Shown in pieces: positions 1 through 12,245 of a DNA stretch of 64,000 nt (within the stretch, counting starts at the first letter, position 1; every line of letters starts with the position of its first letter). Location of the stretch: positions 1,178,001 to 1,242,000 of the forward strand of contig JBCAMK010000019.1 in NCBI GenBank assembly GCA_038503065.1. Reading direction: 5' to 3'. A model generated the notes under the pieces. That model saw only the letters and a program-made list of their open reading frames with translations, made no database searches and had not been told where the DNA came from. The DNA is from Paragyromitra xinjiangensis (taxonomy: Eukaryota; Ascomycota; Pezizomycetes; Pezizales; Discinaceae). A program made the translations under genes and the position numbers.

Positions 1-1072
1 AATGGGCATCCTTGGAACACGGGTCGGAACATATATCCAACAAACTTTGTTGAAAACGGGCTTCCTAATCGAGGATCGATAGGAGGCTCTAATGGAGGCT
101 CTAGTGACAGGGCCCACTAGGCTAGAGAACGAGGTCGGAAGTTCCGGAACCTGTGAAGAAATTTTCTTGTATACTAGCTGCGTGTGCAGCCTATAAATTC
201 AGGGTCAGTACCTCAGTAGGAGGCATATCAATCAAGTCTTCTTTCACCTCTCGATCTCTAAAAACTACAAACTTGGGGTAATATCATACGAGTGATACTC
301 CATGACCCGAATATTTTTGCGGAGCAGATATATAATGGATAGGTGTTAGCAGGTGAAATTTTTATCTTCCACTTGCTATGCGAACGGTTTAGCTTCTACA
401 AGTATTATCGAGCTCTCCCCTAAATTTAGCAGAATCGGAAGCTAGGGTGTCTGCATTGAGAAATGCGTAAGAGGTGGCTAGGAAGATAGTACATATATGA
501 AATAGAAGAACGCGCTCAATATTTGGGGCTGGGGCTGTGTTTGGGTAATTACTACACGGATGGGGTAAGGTCTGAAATTATTTGGCCGTACAAGTACTTG
601 CCTTGTAATCAGCTATCGTTCTAGGCCTGAGTAGCACCTTACCTAAGAGAAGTTGGAACGGCTAGGGTATGCACTCAGCCATAGCAATTAAGGTGTAAAG
701 TGTCCTTTTCCGGTACCCTGGCTACTCAAGTTTCACACTTATCGAGGAATATTTCACTTATTGAATCGAAAAAGCTTTAAAGTCAATAATAATTTTTTTG
801 TTAAAGAGCACATGTAGGGTTATATAAAAAACAAAACGAATACGAAATCTCTCTTTACCCTCTCTCGCCAATTTTTCTTATCCCTATCCCTCCGTTATAA
901 CCACGCCAGATCCCTCCAAACCTAAACCTTGAAGCCTAGAAATAAAAAAACGCAACACTGTTATTGAAACCAACAAATGGAAAAACAGAAATCCTAGTAA
1001 CGGATTGCTTTGTGGTGAATACCATGGTAAGTGAAGGGGGGCACCTAGATATCAAAAACTAATAGCATCCAT
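1..1072. other. Intergenic, no gene seen
   Basis: No open frame of useful length and no recognisable domain. The segment next to the following gene (about 780-1020) is A/T-rich and would hold the 3' flank of that minus-strand gene. Confidence 0.6.
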
Positions 1073-2374
1073 CTACTCTTTCTCAACGACCTCAATGCCC
1101 TCTTCCACATAAGCTGGCGGTCCTTCCACTGTAACATCCTCTTCCTGCACTTCCATGCCTTCCAACAACCCCTTCTCCTCATCTGCACCATCATCCTCCT
1201 CCTCATGCTTATCAGCTCTACTTCTCCTATTCATCACAGCCTGATATAACCTAATAAGCCCTTGGCCAACAACAAGCCCGATAAGGGACACTCCGACACC
1301 CGCCATAATCCCAATAAATATTGGTACTAACACCTGTCCAACAAGTGCCGTAAGGAAATGGCCATGGTGGCGGTGTCCGTGATGCGGGCGACCATGTCTA
1401 TGTGGCCCACCACGGTGGGGCCCACCACGATGAGGCCAGCCACGGTTGGGCCCACCCCGATGATGGTCACCACCTCGGTGATGATCTCCTCCATGACCGG
1501 GTGGGCCGTGCTCCTTGTGGCCCTTACCCGGACATCCCTTTCTTCCAGGAGCAGTGATGTGGTTACCACGGAGCTTATCCATCTTGTGGCGGAGCTTGGA
1601 AAGGATGCAGCTGAGGTCTTGACAACCAACTTCGTTGTTGTCATTCTCGGTAGTGGGCAGACTTGGGGCTGGGAAGTCAATCCATACGTACTCGGCTCCC
1701 TCGAGAGGTTTCTTGCTCACGCTGACGAGCTCTAGCTTGCCGTTGGTTGTGTCTTCGTGGATAATGGCCTGGATTTCCTCGATTTCGTCGTTACGGATGC
1801 CATCAACGGAGGTAACGCGAAGGTGGATAGTTATCTCTTTGGTAGAGGTATGTGGGACGAGGGAGCCAGTTACGAGGAGGTCGTAGCCAAGCTTAAGGGA
1901 GCGGAAGGCATGGTCGATAAAGAAGAAGTCGGTTGATGCTACTGTAGCGGGGACTTGGTGTGCAGTAAGGGCGATTTCAGGGCCGAAGGGGAGGATGTTA
2001 ACGTTGTTGATCTTGAGCGTATGTTGATCTTTAAGGATGGTAATATCAAATACCTGGATACATGTAAAATGTTATTAGCACTAGCTAGCGAGCTAGTAGA
2101 AGCGCTAAAGATGGTAAACGGAACTCACCAGCTCGCTTTCTAGGCCAACTTGGTATGGCACCCCTTCCTCGTCAGAGGCATCTTTGTGCCAGACACAGCC
2201 AGTGCATCCCACTGTGATAGCTGTGGATCTAGGAGATACTGCCGTGGGGACCGAAGACAGAGCATCGAGTTGGGCGTCAGTGAGTTGTAGGTCTGGCGGT
2301 GGAAGAAGGAAACATGCACACAGTGCTGGGAGACTGAGGATGAGTGTGGCGAGAGGAGTGGAAGAAACGTGCAT
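1073..2374 (-). CDS. Secreted/membrane His-rich protein, fungal DUF7728-like
   Basis: Two exons: 2374-2129 and 2053-1073, joined across a 75-nt GT..AG intron (GTGAGT donor) in phase 0, giving 408 aa. Residues 1 to about 20 form a hydrophobic signal peptide. A short Cys motif (VGCTGC) follows near residue 55, then a compact domain rich in beta-strand-like sequence to about residue 210. Residues about 261-314 are almost entirely His, Gly, Pro and Arg, a likely lumenal or extracellular metal-binding or flexible linker. One or two membrane helices follow at about 316-351, then a basic stop-transfer stretch and an acidic cytosolic tail. The order (signal peptide, Cys pair, domain, single-pass C-terminal helix) resembles the fungal DUF7728 family, whose function is unknown; that assignment is from recollection of the family pattern. 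The second exon runs through upstream of a GTG at 1720, so that codon is internal. Confidence 0.8.
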
Positions 2375-3512
2375 TTTTGCGGTTTACTGTCCTGATAGAT
2401 GCTGTGGTGTATGCTGTTACTACTGTGGTGGTGGTGGGGATTGATTCAAGCTATACGGTGCGTAAGACTGGAGTAGAGAGTTCAACGAAGAGAAGAAGGA
2501 ATAGAACGGGGTGTGGGATAAAACAGGCTTCCAGCGATAAGAAAGGGATCAGGAGTTGCCGGCGATACTGAAACACAACTCGCTAGGTGTACGCAACACC
2601 CCCCAAGAGCGGCAAGGGCTCCTTAGGACGTCCACGCGGCGAAGAGGTTTGTTTGTGGTAGAAGGGCGTCACGGCTGCAGTTCTTGCCGATATCCGCAGC
2701 ATCTGATAAAAATAAGTCGTCCCTTATCACCATATCACACCGCATGTTGATCTAACCTGGGATGAAACAAAATAGTGGCTAGATTGCACACGAACCTAGC
2801 GAATTCCATCTAAAATTACGTGAAAGTCAGGGAAGAAGAAGGGACTAGGGCTTTGGTTTCTACCCTGAGCTCCTATGGGATCTGTTACGATTCTCGTTGT
2901 ATACCTAGCTGCTGAGAGACGTTCCAAGCTAGAGATGAGAGAGGTAGCAACTCCTGGTAGTCTTTCCGGTTCAAATTAAATCCATACCAGATGTGAACAC
3001 GAACGTGAACGTGCGTAAAACTATACAGCTAATAGCCCTATTATAGCTTACCGGTAAGTTTTTATCGTTCTGTACTTGGGTTAGAACCCTCCTGGCCGCT
3101 TCTAAAGTACTGAAGGGTGGCTTTGTAGCCGGGTTAGATAGGAGTAGATGGAGACTAAGAGCGAATACTTCTTGCGATGAGCCGTTACTTATCTTGCACT
3201 AAGTGCAATGACAATTGGAATGGTATCGTTCCATGTAACCCGCTAATAAACCAGGTCCAAATCCATTACACAAAATCAATACGAATAAAAAGGTTGCAAA
3301 TAATGAAACTCCACACTGTACACCATATCCTATGCTTTCATCGACCCTAATACAAGACCGACAAGTGATCATCACCGACATGAAATCCCAAACCAAACAA
3401 AATGTACGGAACATTAGTACAGCACGCGGCGCCATAAAAAACCCCTTTAACCATAGCAATCCCGTATTCCCTGTCATGCCGCATCCCAAGCAAAAAAGCA
3501 CACAAAAACCGT
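2375..3512. other. Intergenic between two minus-strand genes
   Basis: Holds the promoter of the His-rich protein gene and the 3' flank of the myosin gene. No open frame here looks coding. Confidence 0.6.
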
Positions 3513-6500
3513 TTATAAGAAATTAACCGAATGTCTTTTTGATTCCCTCCTACCCTGCCCGTCTTCTCCAATCTGGCTCAAAGCAGCGAGTGTATCACTG
3601 CGACTGTTAGCAGTGTGGTTCCGGTCTAGCCTCAAGCCTTTCCATCCCTCAAGCTCACGCTCGAGTCTTAAGCTCTTTTCACGTTCCTCCCGGGCTTCGC
3701 GTTCTGCTCGTCGAGCTGTGAGTTGGTGCTCAGAGTCAGACGCTTGAAGCTCGTCGATCGTCTTTAGAAGGCGTTCAAGTTTCTCTTTGCCTTTGGTGAT
3801 TTCATCTTCGAGCTGCGTGTTGACTTTGTCTCGTCTCTCAATCTGGGTTTGAAGGTCACGGACAGTGCGATCAACGTTACGGACTGAACGCTCGCTCATG
3901 TTGCGCTCCTTTTCTTGCTCATCGAGTGTTTTCTCGAGCTGGGAGATGGTTAGCAAATGGCTTTGATAAAATGTAGGGAATCGCTAGTTAAAACAAACCT
4001 CTTGAACCCTGCCGTGCAAGAACCTGACATCGTGTGATGTCGAAGAATAGCTCTTTGTTTCCAGATCAACTAATTTGAGCTGGAGGTCCTTCACCTGCTT
4101 TTCCAATGAAGCTTTCTCCTTATGTAAGCTAACATTAGTCTCCCTCTCTGCTGCGATGTCTCTTTGTGTCTCAAGTGCTAATGCCTCGGCCCTCCGCATC
4201 TTCTCGACTGCCGCTGATGCAACGTCTTCCTGCTGCTGCAAAGCTCCCTTGAGATCCAATAGTTCCCTGTCCATACCCGCAGCGTTACGCATCGACGGGC
4301 TCTCACCGTTCGCAAGGTCTTCAAGGCGTTGGCTTGCTTGAGCGAGCCTTTGTTCTAGGCTGCGCTTCTCCTTCTGGAGCATTTCTCGTTCCGAGACAAC
4401 TTCATCGACGTTGGCACGGAGAGTTCGGACTTGGGCGAGAAGAGAAACAACACGACCTTGAGCCTCATTATGTGCCGCAACGGCATCATCATGAGATTGC
4501 GAAAGATCTTGTAGTTTGATTTCGAGACGTGACTTCTCTTTGGCCCAGGTTGAGCTGTTGAGGACTTCATCATCCCACTTGGCGCGAAGGTCCTCCACTT
4601 CCTCGCGGAGACGCCTATTCTCCTGTCTGACTTGGACAACATTCTCTCGCTCAATCTCCAACTCTCCAGTTAAGGTTGAGAGCTCGGTCTGATATTTCTT
4701 CCTTGTCTGTTCCATCGAGCTCTCCTTATCCTCGAGGTCGATTTCGCGTCGGTTGCGGTAATCATCAAGCTCGTTCTGCAACCTCTTCTTGGCTTGAAGG
4801 GCAGCGGATAGGTCTGCTGAAAGATCTTCAACCTGAATAATGTTAGCAGGCTATGGTTAAAGGCATTTATCGGTGAGCTGATTACCTTCTCCTCGTAATG
4901 TTGATTCTGCCTCTGCAAATCCTCTACTAATGAATCCATCTGCTTCCTCTCTGCCAGTACCGTTGCTGCTGTCTCTTCCGTCTCTCTCGCCTGACTCTTT
5001 GCGAACGCTTCAGCCCTGGATGCTTTAAGTACCGAGATTTCCGCTTGCTCAAGTTTACTGAAATACTCATCACTTCTAGTTTTGTATAAGTTCAAGCTTG
5101 ATGTGAGGTCGGCGACCTTCGACGACTCGGCGTCCAAACGAATTTGTAGGTCGGCAAACTCGTTTAGAAGCTGAGTTCGGCTAACCTTATCTTGCTGCTG
5201 CATCGAAAGTGCTTCATCTAACTCTGCTTGAGTTTCCCGGAGGTCTGTCTCGATCGCAACCTTGGCTGCCTTGATCTTTTCGAATTGATCCTTCGCTCGT
5301 CCAAGATCCGAGACAGTCTCGTTGTAGACCATGACCAAGTTGCGTCTCGATTGTTCCTGTTGGCTGATGAAGTCGTAAAGCTCCTCGTGACTCTTCGCTT
5401 GGATATCCTTTAAGCTAAGCTCGATCGAGTTCATCGAAGCCTCAAGGGCTGAATTTTTCTGATCAGACTCATCAAGCAAGTCGTGAAGACGGCTATTCTC
5501 ACGTTCAAGCTTAATAGCCCGCCTTGCAGACGGGCTCTGTTCCGCGTCACCTTCCAGCGCTGTCACCCTGTCAATTTGGGCCTGGAGGTGCTTATTTTGC
5601 ATTTCCGCGATCTGTAGCTGGTTCTGAACTTCCTCGAGTTCCGTCGCAAGATCCATTCTTCGTTGAAAGCTGATAGTATCCATCGTCTTGTCCGTCTTAC
5701 CGGAATCGAATACATCCTGTCCAAATAGGTTCTTTCTCGTAGGAGTGGACTGGTTAGAGTATGGCTTAGCATTAAGATTTCTGCCGAATGGCCGGGGAGA
5801 ACCGTTTGCTGGAATGTTGTTCTGGTTCATCTCGTCGAGCAGCGCCCTCTTGGATGACGAATGTAGGTTGTCCATCTCCGCTATCTCGTCTTGATGCCGC
5901 TTCCTCAATTCTGCAAGTTCTTTCTCAGCACGGATACGTCTTTCGTTGGAAAGTCTCAGGGACTGGTTCGCCTCCTCCAGCTTCGTAGCCAAATCAAATG
6001 ACTGAGCAACACTCTTCCTTCCCGATTCCCAGGTCTTTGGTTGCACGCCTTCAGGATCAAATACCTTCTGAAGCACGAGCAACTGTTGATGGCAATCTTC
6101 GAGCTCCGAGTTGGCCGTTGCAAGAGCGCTCTGGATCTGCTTCGTATTCGTTTGAGCCTGAGTCTTCATTTGCCTCTCCATCTCCAAAGTTCTGTTCGCC
6201 TCGGCAAGCTGCAATTGCAGACCAGAAGTTGTTTTCTCGGCGTTTCTTGTTGTCTTGTGTTCGCGTGCGACTTCATGATTTAGATCCTCCAAGTTAAGCG
6301 ACAGTTTCTCTTTCTGCTTCTCCAAGGCACGGATCTGGATTTGCGCATCCTCAAACTGCTTTCGGAATTTTCTCGTCTCCTCATCGGCTTTTGTCTTCTC
6401 AGCTGTCAAAGCAACGATCTTGTCCCGGTATTGCTCACTTGCCTTCGCATTGGCTTTACTGATCTCGAGGTTCTTTTGCTGAATCTTGTTCTGTAGGGCT

Positions 6501-9500
6501 CGGTTATCATTTTCTGAGGCCATGAGACGGTTTTTAACTGCATTGACTTCCGATTCGGTCCTTTTCCTGGATTGTTCATAGGACTGGCGAGCCCCGTCTT
6601 GTTCGCTGACAACCCTCGTAAGTCTGGAAACCTCTGAAGCTAGCCTTGTACGTTCCGACTCGGCAGTGGCAAGTGCTTCCTCCTTCGCCTTTAAGTCTTT
6701 ATCTAGTCTCGCCTCCTTCTCTTTGGCTTGTCTAGCTAGACTCTTTTCGATTTCGGATTCTGCGTGCAGTCTTGCATTATCAGTTTCGGCAAGCCTATCT
6801 CGGAGAGTTTTCAATTCTGCCTGAAAGTTCCTTTTCTCCTTTTCAGACTGGGAGCGAGCTTCGAGAGCACGTCGAAGAGTGTCCTGCTGGGCGTAGAGTT
6901 CCTTTTCAATTGTGAATTTAGCAGAGGTGATCGCATCGTGATCCCGTTTCAAGTTGGCGAACTTATGTTCACTAAGTAGCGCAACATCGGCCCTGGACTG
7001 CCGTTCTTTGTTTAGCTCAGCTTGGATAGTAGATAACTCGGCCTTGAGCTCCTTGACTTGCTCATCAAGGAGGCGGCGACCGTGCCCTGTCTTTGCGTCC
7101 TCGGTAATCTTGGCTTCGAGAAGTCTTCGGGCATCAGCTGCTTCCTTTTCGAGCCTCGAACACTGATGTTTCAGTGTTTCCACCTCCGAGTGGGCGCTGC
7201 GGAGACGTGCTAGAATATCATCATGCTTGGTGTTTAAATGTCGCTTTTCGTCGTCGAAGGCCTTGCGCTCTAGTTCCATTTTCTTGAGGTCGGCGTGAAG
7301 AAGTGAAAGTTCGCTCTCTTTCCGGCGAATAAGATCCTCATATCCTGTAGAGGTAGTTGACAGGTCCGATAATTGATCTCGGAGCTTTCTATTCTCATCA
7401 ACTAGTTCCCGAATCTGTTTTTGGCTGCCTTGGAGACTCAAGTTCTAAATCGAAAGTTAGCTACCGAAAGGAATGATAGAGCATGTGAAGTATACCGTTT
7501 GTGCGAGTTTCTCGTCCAAGTCATCATCTGATTTTTTAAGAGCATCCTCATACTCGCGTAACTTCCTTTCTTTCATGTTGAGATGACTCTTCAGTAGATG
7601 GATCTCCTGTTCTAGCTTGTCCTCGGCATCACCTCTTTCAGCCCTTGCATGTTCTGCCGCTTCGAGTTCACGATCCAGAAACTCCATCTTTGCTGCCAAA
7701 TCTCTCTTTTCATCCTCCAATCGGGCAATGAGTTCCCCTGCCTGCTCTAGTTCTTTCCTCCAGAGCTCAGCTTGCTCGTCAGCCTTCTTCTTCGCGCCCA
7801 TGAGCTCGTCAATCTGATCTTCTAGCAAGTCCTGATCTTCGAGAGCACCTGCAAGCTTCTCGCTCAGCTCGGCCTCTCTCTGCTGCATTCGCTTAAAGAT
7901 CTCCTCTTTGTCAAGGGCAAGAGCCCGCTCGCTCTCTAAGGTCTTTTGCACTCGCTGCAGCTCGGTATCGGCTTTCCTCCTCTCATCCTCAAGCTTTTGC
8001 CGATTCTCCGCTTCAGTCTGCATGAGGGCCTCCATTTTCTGTATCATCTCGTCCCGTTTTTTGACCTCATTTGAGGAATGAGACGCCCCAAGGAGAGGTT
8101 TCATCTTCATGAAGAGTTTCCACCATGGACTCTCGCAGAGGTCGAGGTATACCTGTAGATTCCGTTGGATGATCATTGTTGCCTCAGCACGGTACAGGCG
8201 TTTCCTCACAATCCTTCTCTGGAGGTAACCCCTCGATATACTTTGAAACCTCGTCACAATCTCTCGCACCAACGTGTCTCGTTGCTCCTCCAGCTCGGCC
8301 AATACACCAGCACGGAAGAAAACCTTCGTTAAACCCACGCGATACAGCTGGGTGTCGAGGTCTAGTTGTTGAAGCATGAGTTGGCAGGCCTTTTGCCCTT
8401 CGAGATAACCTTTGGGGATTTTGGGTGTAAGAACTTCATATCGCTGTCTAAACTCTGAGAAGGGCAATCTGTTCGGGAAACCAGTCCTCGCGATTCTAAT
8501 ACCCTCCAACACACCGTTGCATCTGAGCTGGTCCAAAACCAAAGGTGCATTGAGTTTCTTTGGCCGTTTTTGGTGGTTGGGGATGATACACCGGACGAAA
8601 TGAGGGTGTGTAGAGTGAAGTTGGGTCATCAAGCTAGTTAGTTGTTCCTTGTGCCGTTGTGCAACTGTCCTGAAAAGCCCCTTCTTCACTCTGCTTTTCG
8701 AAACATTCCCATTTTCGGTTGCATCTTCGGCATAGTCGGCGAACAATGAAGCGATATGTTTATCGTGAGAAGCTGCCAAGAGTTTTGTGATGTTGTCGTT
8801 GAGGGGATCTTTGTTCTTCTCCAGCCAACCTTCCGTAGAGTATTCAACCTCAGCAGCGTAGTGAGTGAGCATAAAGCCCTGCTTGAGAAGAGAACGCTTG
8901 TATTTTGGTGTCTTCTTATCCCAAAGGGAATGAAGTTTCTCGGTGAAGGATTTGTCGCTGGCTTTCGGCATAACGCAGTCTTCATCAAGGCAAGAGAAGA
9001 TGCCGATGGGCTGTGGACAGCGATTATTAGACTTCCTTTCAGAGAATATTTGGGATGGTTACACACATTTGGCAGTTCAATCAAGTCAATCGTGGGCTGC
9101 AGATCATGCCCGAAATCTATGAACTTCCATTCGATCTTTTCCCTCTCATACTCTTCCTGCTCCAAGACGAACATGTGGTGATTAAAGAATTGTTGTAGTT
9201 TTTCGTTTGTGTAATTGATGCATAACTGTTCAAAGCTGTTGACCTGTTTTCCTCAGAGGAAATACATCAGCTTCTAATTCAGTGTCAGCTTGAAGGAAGT
9301 GCCAAGAGCTACCTCGAAAATCTCGAAACCTGCAATATCTAGCACACCGATGAAACCGTCCCCTTCACCCCTAGTGTCGAGCTTACTATTCACCATTTCA
9401 ACTAACTTGCCGAATCCTCGCTCATACAACGCCTTCGCCAAAGCATCCAAACTCTGCTTTACTTGCTCTGCTGTCCGTGATTGATTGACCCATTCCCTAC

Positions 9501-11260
9501 CAGCTTTAACTCTGGGCTTGAGTAACCCTTTTACGAATGCATCCACAGGTATGCCTAAAACGTGAGATACTCTTTCCGCCTGGCCACGATCGGGCAGACG
9601 TGCATCCTCACCCCCGCGCCGTTCCGGGACGACGTCAATGTTACCGATATGCAGAACCGCAGCAATTACCCGTAGAATAGAGACCTGTTCCTCGGTGCTG
9701 AAACCCATGACATGGAATGCCTCCATTAGATATCGGAATTCGTCCAAATCATTTACACCTGCAATAGTATTGTTACTGTTTTTAGTATAATTCCACGCTT
9801 CGATACCCTCGTCGTCTAGTAGGTACATCTCTTTCATTTGTTTGCTGGCTCCTCGTAAGAGCTGATAGAAGACATGGTAATTCCTCTCATCACTACCTTG
9901 GTTGACGACTCGGCTCTTCTCGAGAAGATACCAATCGATGAAAGCGCCGGCGATCTGACCTGACCGGGTAAATTCAATGCGTATGAATTTACCGAAACGA
10001 GACGAATTATTATTACGGAGGGTTTGGGCATTGCCGAAAGCTTCAAGAATGGGATTGGCCCGAAGGATTTGGAGCTCCAGCGTTCCAAGTTGTTTTGAGG
10101 AGGAGCTTTCACTGGCAACGGCAGCAAGGTATTGGATAACCTTTTTTGTATTTTCAGTTTTGCCAGCTCCGGATTCACCACTGAGCAAAAAGTTAGCAAC
10201 CTAGTATGAGGCGAAGCGCTTAAAGGGTGTAGGTACGCACGTCACCAAAATACTCTGGTTCTCTTTATCTTCAAGCATATTTCGGAAAGCAACATCTGTA
10301 ATTGCGAAGATATGAGGCTTTGTTTCGTCTCTTGATCTGTTTTTATACAGGGATATGTAGTCATTGCTGTAGATTGGTAACGAGCAGTAAGGATTTACGG
10401 TTACTAAAAACAAACCGGAGTATGTCTAGGAAAAAATATGCAATGTCAGCCGGAAGCGAAAGTAAGTGGTGGGTGTAGGGATATTAAAAATTACATAAAT
10501 GAGGTCTGCTTGGTAGCGGAGGTGAAGATTGTGAACTACCGAAGCTTCGTTGAGGTGAGTGAGTTCCGCCATATCATCTGCTTTGTCAAATTTAGCCGGG
10601 TTGACTTTATCAACATTATCAGAGTGAACGATTCGTTCCTATAGGACCGAGATTAGCAATTGTCACAATATATTTCTGTTTCACAATGCCAACCCAGATT
10701 GAAAACCCTCCCACCTAACTTCAAGCGTAAGGACTACACACCGTTCCATCATCACATCGTACAGTGAGCATTCCATCATCGTCCAGCACAACCTCTCCCT
10801 TGACAAACGCCTTCTCCGGGTCTCTAACCCACACCCATCGTCTTCCAGAAAAATCACTATTTTCGCCAGCTATCCCCGCCCCTAAGCTTGCAGCACTATT
10901 CCGTCGTGCATCAGCAGCTTTAATAAAATTCGGAGCAAATGTACCAGGCAAGCTCTTTGCAAAAGAACTGCTCCTGCTGTGATGGGAGGTGACAACTAGC
11001 GCAGAACTAGGCCGAGGACTGGTAGGACTAGGAGAAAGCGCTGCGGTGATGGCGGACACTGATTGCCGATGGCCTCTTATTCCTGGTGTTGGTGAGGTGA
11101 TGACCTCTGGTGGGGGATATGAGAGAGTGATGTTTGATGGTGATGACGAGGACTTCTTGTGTACTCCCGAGACAGGGCGACGTTGCTGCCATGATAACAA
11201 AGGGGGAGTATTTGGAGAACCCGAGGGTGATGAGAACCCCGATGGATTAAAGCCGGACAT
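3513..11260 (-). CDS. myoB: Myosin II heavy chain (cytokinetic conventional myosin)
   Basis: Nine exons: 11260-10742, 10638-10495, 10425-10241, 10180-9313, 9243-9067, 9010-7496, 7444-4886, 4832-3999, 3938-3513. All joins keep frame, giving about 2408 aa, the usual size for filamentous ascomycete class II myosin. It is the actin motor of the contractile ring at septation. Residues 1-140 are a Ser/Pro-rich extension; an SH3-like myosin N-terminal domain follows ([18 protein letters not shown]). The motor carries the P-loop GESGAGKT (284-291), switch [11 protein letters not shown] (about 339), switch II DIAGFE (about 564) and an SH1 helix near 795. One IQ-like neck lies near 885-915, then a coiled-coil rod to the C terminus, broken by a Pro/Ser-rich stretch near 1680-1725. 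The ATG at 11260 is chosen because the in-frame stretch upstream is hydrophobic and unlike myosin. Introns are 51-103 nt, several with GCTAAC branch points. Confidence 0.96.
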
Positions 11261-12245
11261 GGTGTTCCGGAACGTTTGACTGTGAACAATCCGTGAAGGA
11301 GGCAATCGAAGGAGGAAGGAGAAGAGGATATAGTAGTAGCAAGGAGAACCGTGTATATGTAAACATGAAAGAAGCGAGAGGTAAGGGTAAGAGCGGAACA
11401 ACCTATAGAGGCGGGAGTGGAAACAAGCCTAGGGTAAAGAGAACATAGAGGGGCAGCACGCGGAGGAACTCAGGTCTCCTCTCTTTCCCTGCAGGAGCAA
11501 TCAGAGCCTCAGCTTTGCGGCGACAGCTGGCACAGATCAAAACACAACAGTCTGTCAACATTCTTCCGTTTCAGTACTAGCGCTTGTCTCACGAGATTCC
11601 GAAAGCGTTGTTGCGTCAGATTTCCCCCGCTTCGGCGCAGCAGCCGCATCGCTTATATAACCAAGAAACCTCGAAAGGAATCCAAAAACTCATCCACACA
11701 CCACAACTTCAACACTTCTCCACCAGAGGAAAAGTGGGAGAGAAGGAGAGAAAAAAAGAGAGAGAAAGAGCAAGAAACAAACAAACATTCTCCCCACTTC
11801 ACAAGAGAAGAAAAAAAACCAACCGAAGAGCAGAATATATGGACCGTGAAAAAAACAGGCCACCAGAACCAAGAAAATAGCCGGTTTTGGCATCTCTAAT
11901 ACATAACTTATTAAAGTACACCAGGCATTAATTTGCAGGAGCGGATTGACTCGACTCAGATCCTGGCTTTTCGGTACTAACCAGCCAGCCACAGAAAGGC
12001 CCTATCATCCATCGTCTATCATCCATTTTACTTCTTTGAAAATCATCTCCATCCCCTAACCACAATCTACTTCAGTGACCACACGGACCACCACACCTTT
12101 CTTCGTCCTGATCTCATCCGCCACCTCTTCTCTCTTCCATCTATCTTCCTGTCGTCTAACTCATTTTGCTAAATCATCGCGTCTTCATCTCTGCTGCTAT
12201 TGATTCATCTATCGCCAAGTTTATTTTATCCTCCCCCAGTCAGCA
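11261..12245. promoter_or_regulatory. Divergent promoter between myosin II and Red1-like genes
   Basis: About 985 bp separate the two divergent start codons. A purine-rich tract lies at about 11725-11783, and pyrimidine-rich leader sequence typical of fungal 5' UTRs precedes the plus-strand ATG (12000-12245). Short open frames here look like chance products of the biased composition. Confidence 0.55.

Noticed and set aside
1327..1735. Overlapping frames on both strands inside the His-rich gene
   Set aside because: Shadows created by the GC-rich His/Gly codon repeats; the spliced minus-strand gene explains the region.
10721..11401. Separate 226-aa minus-strand protein
   Set aside because: It contains the SH3-like myosin N-terminal domain and joins in frame to the next myosin exon; the upstream 47 residues are leader sequence.
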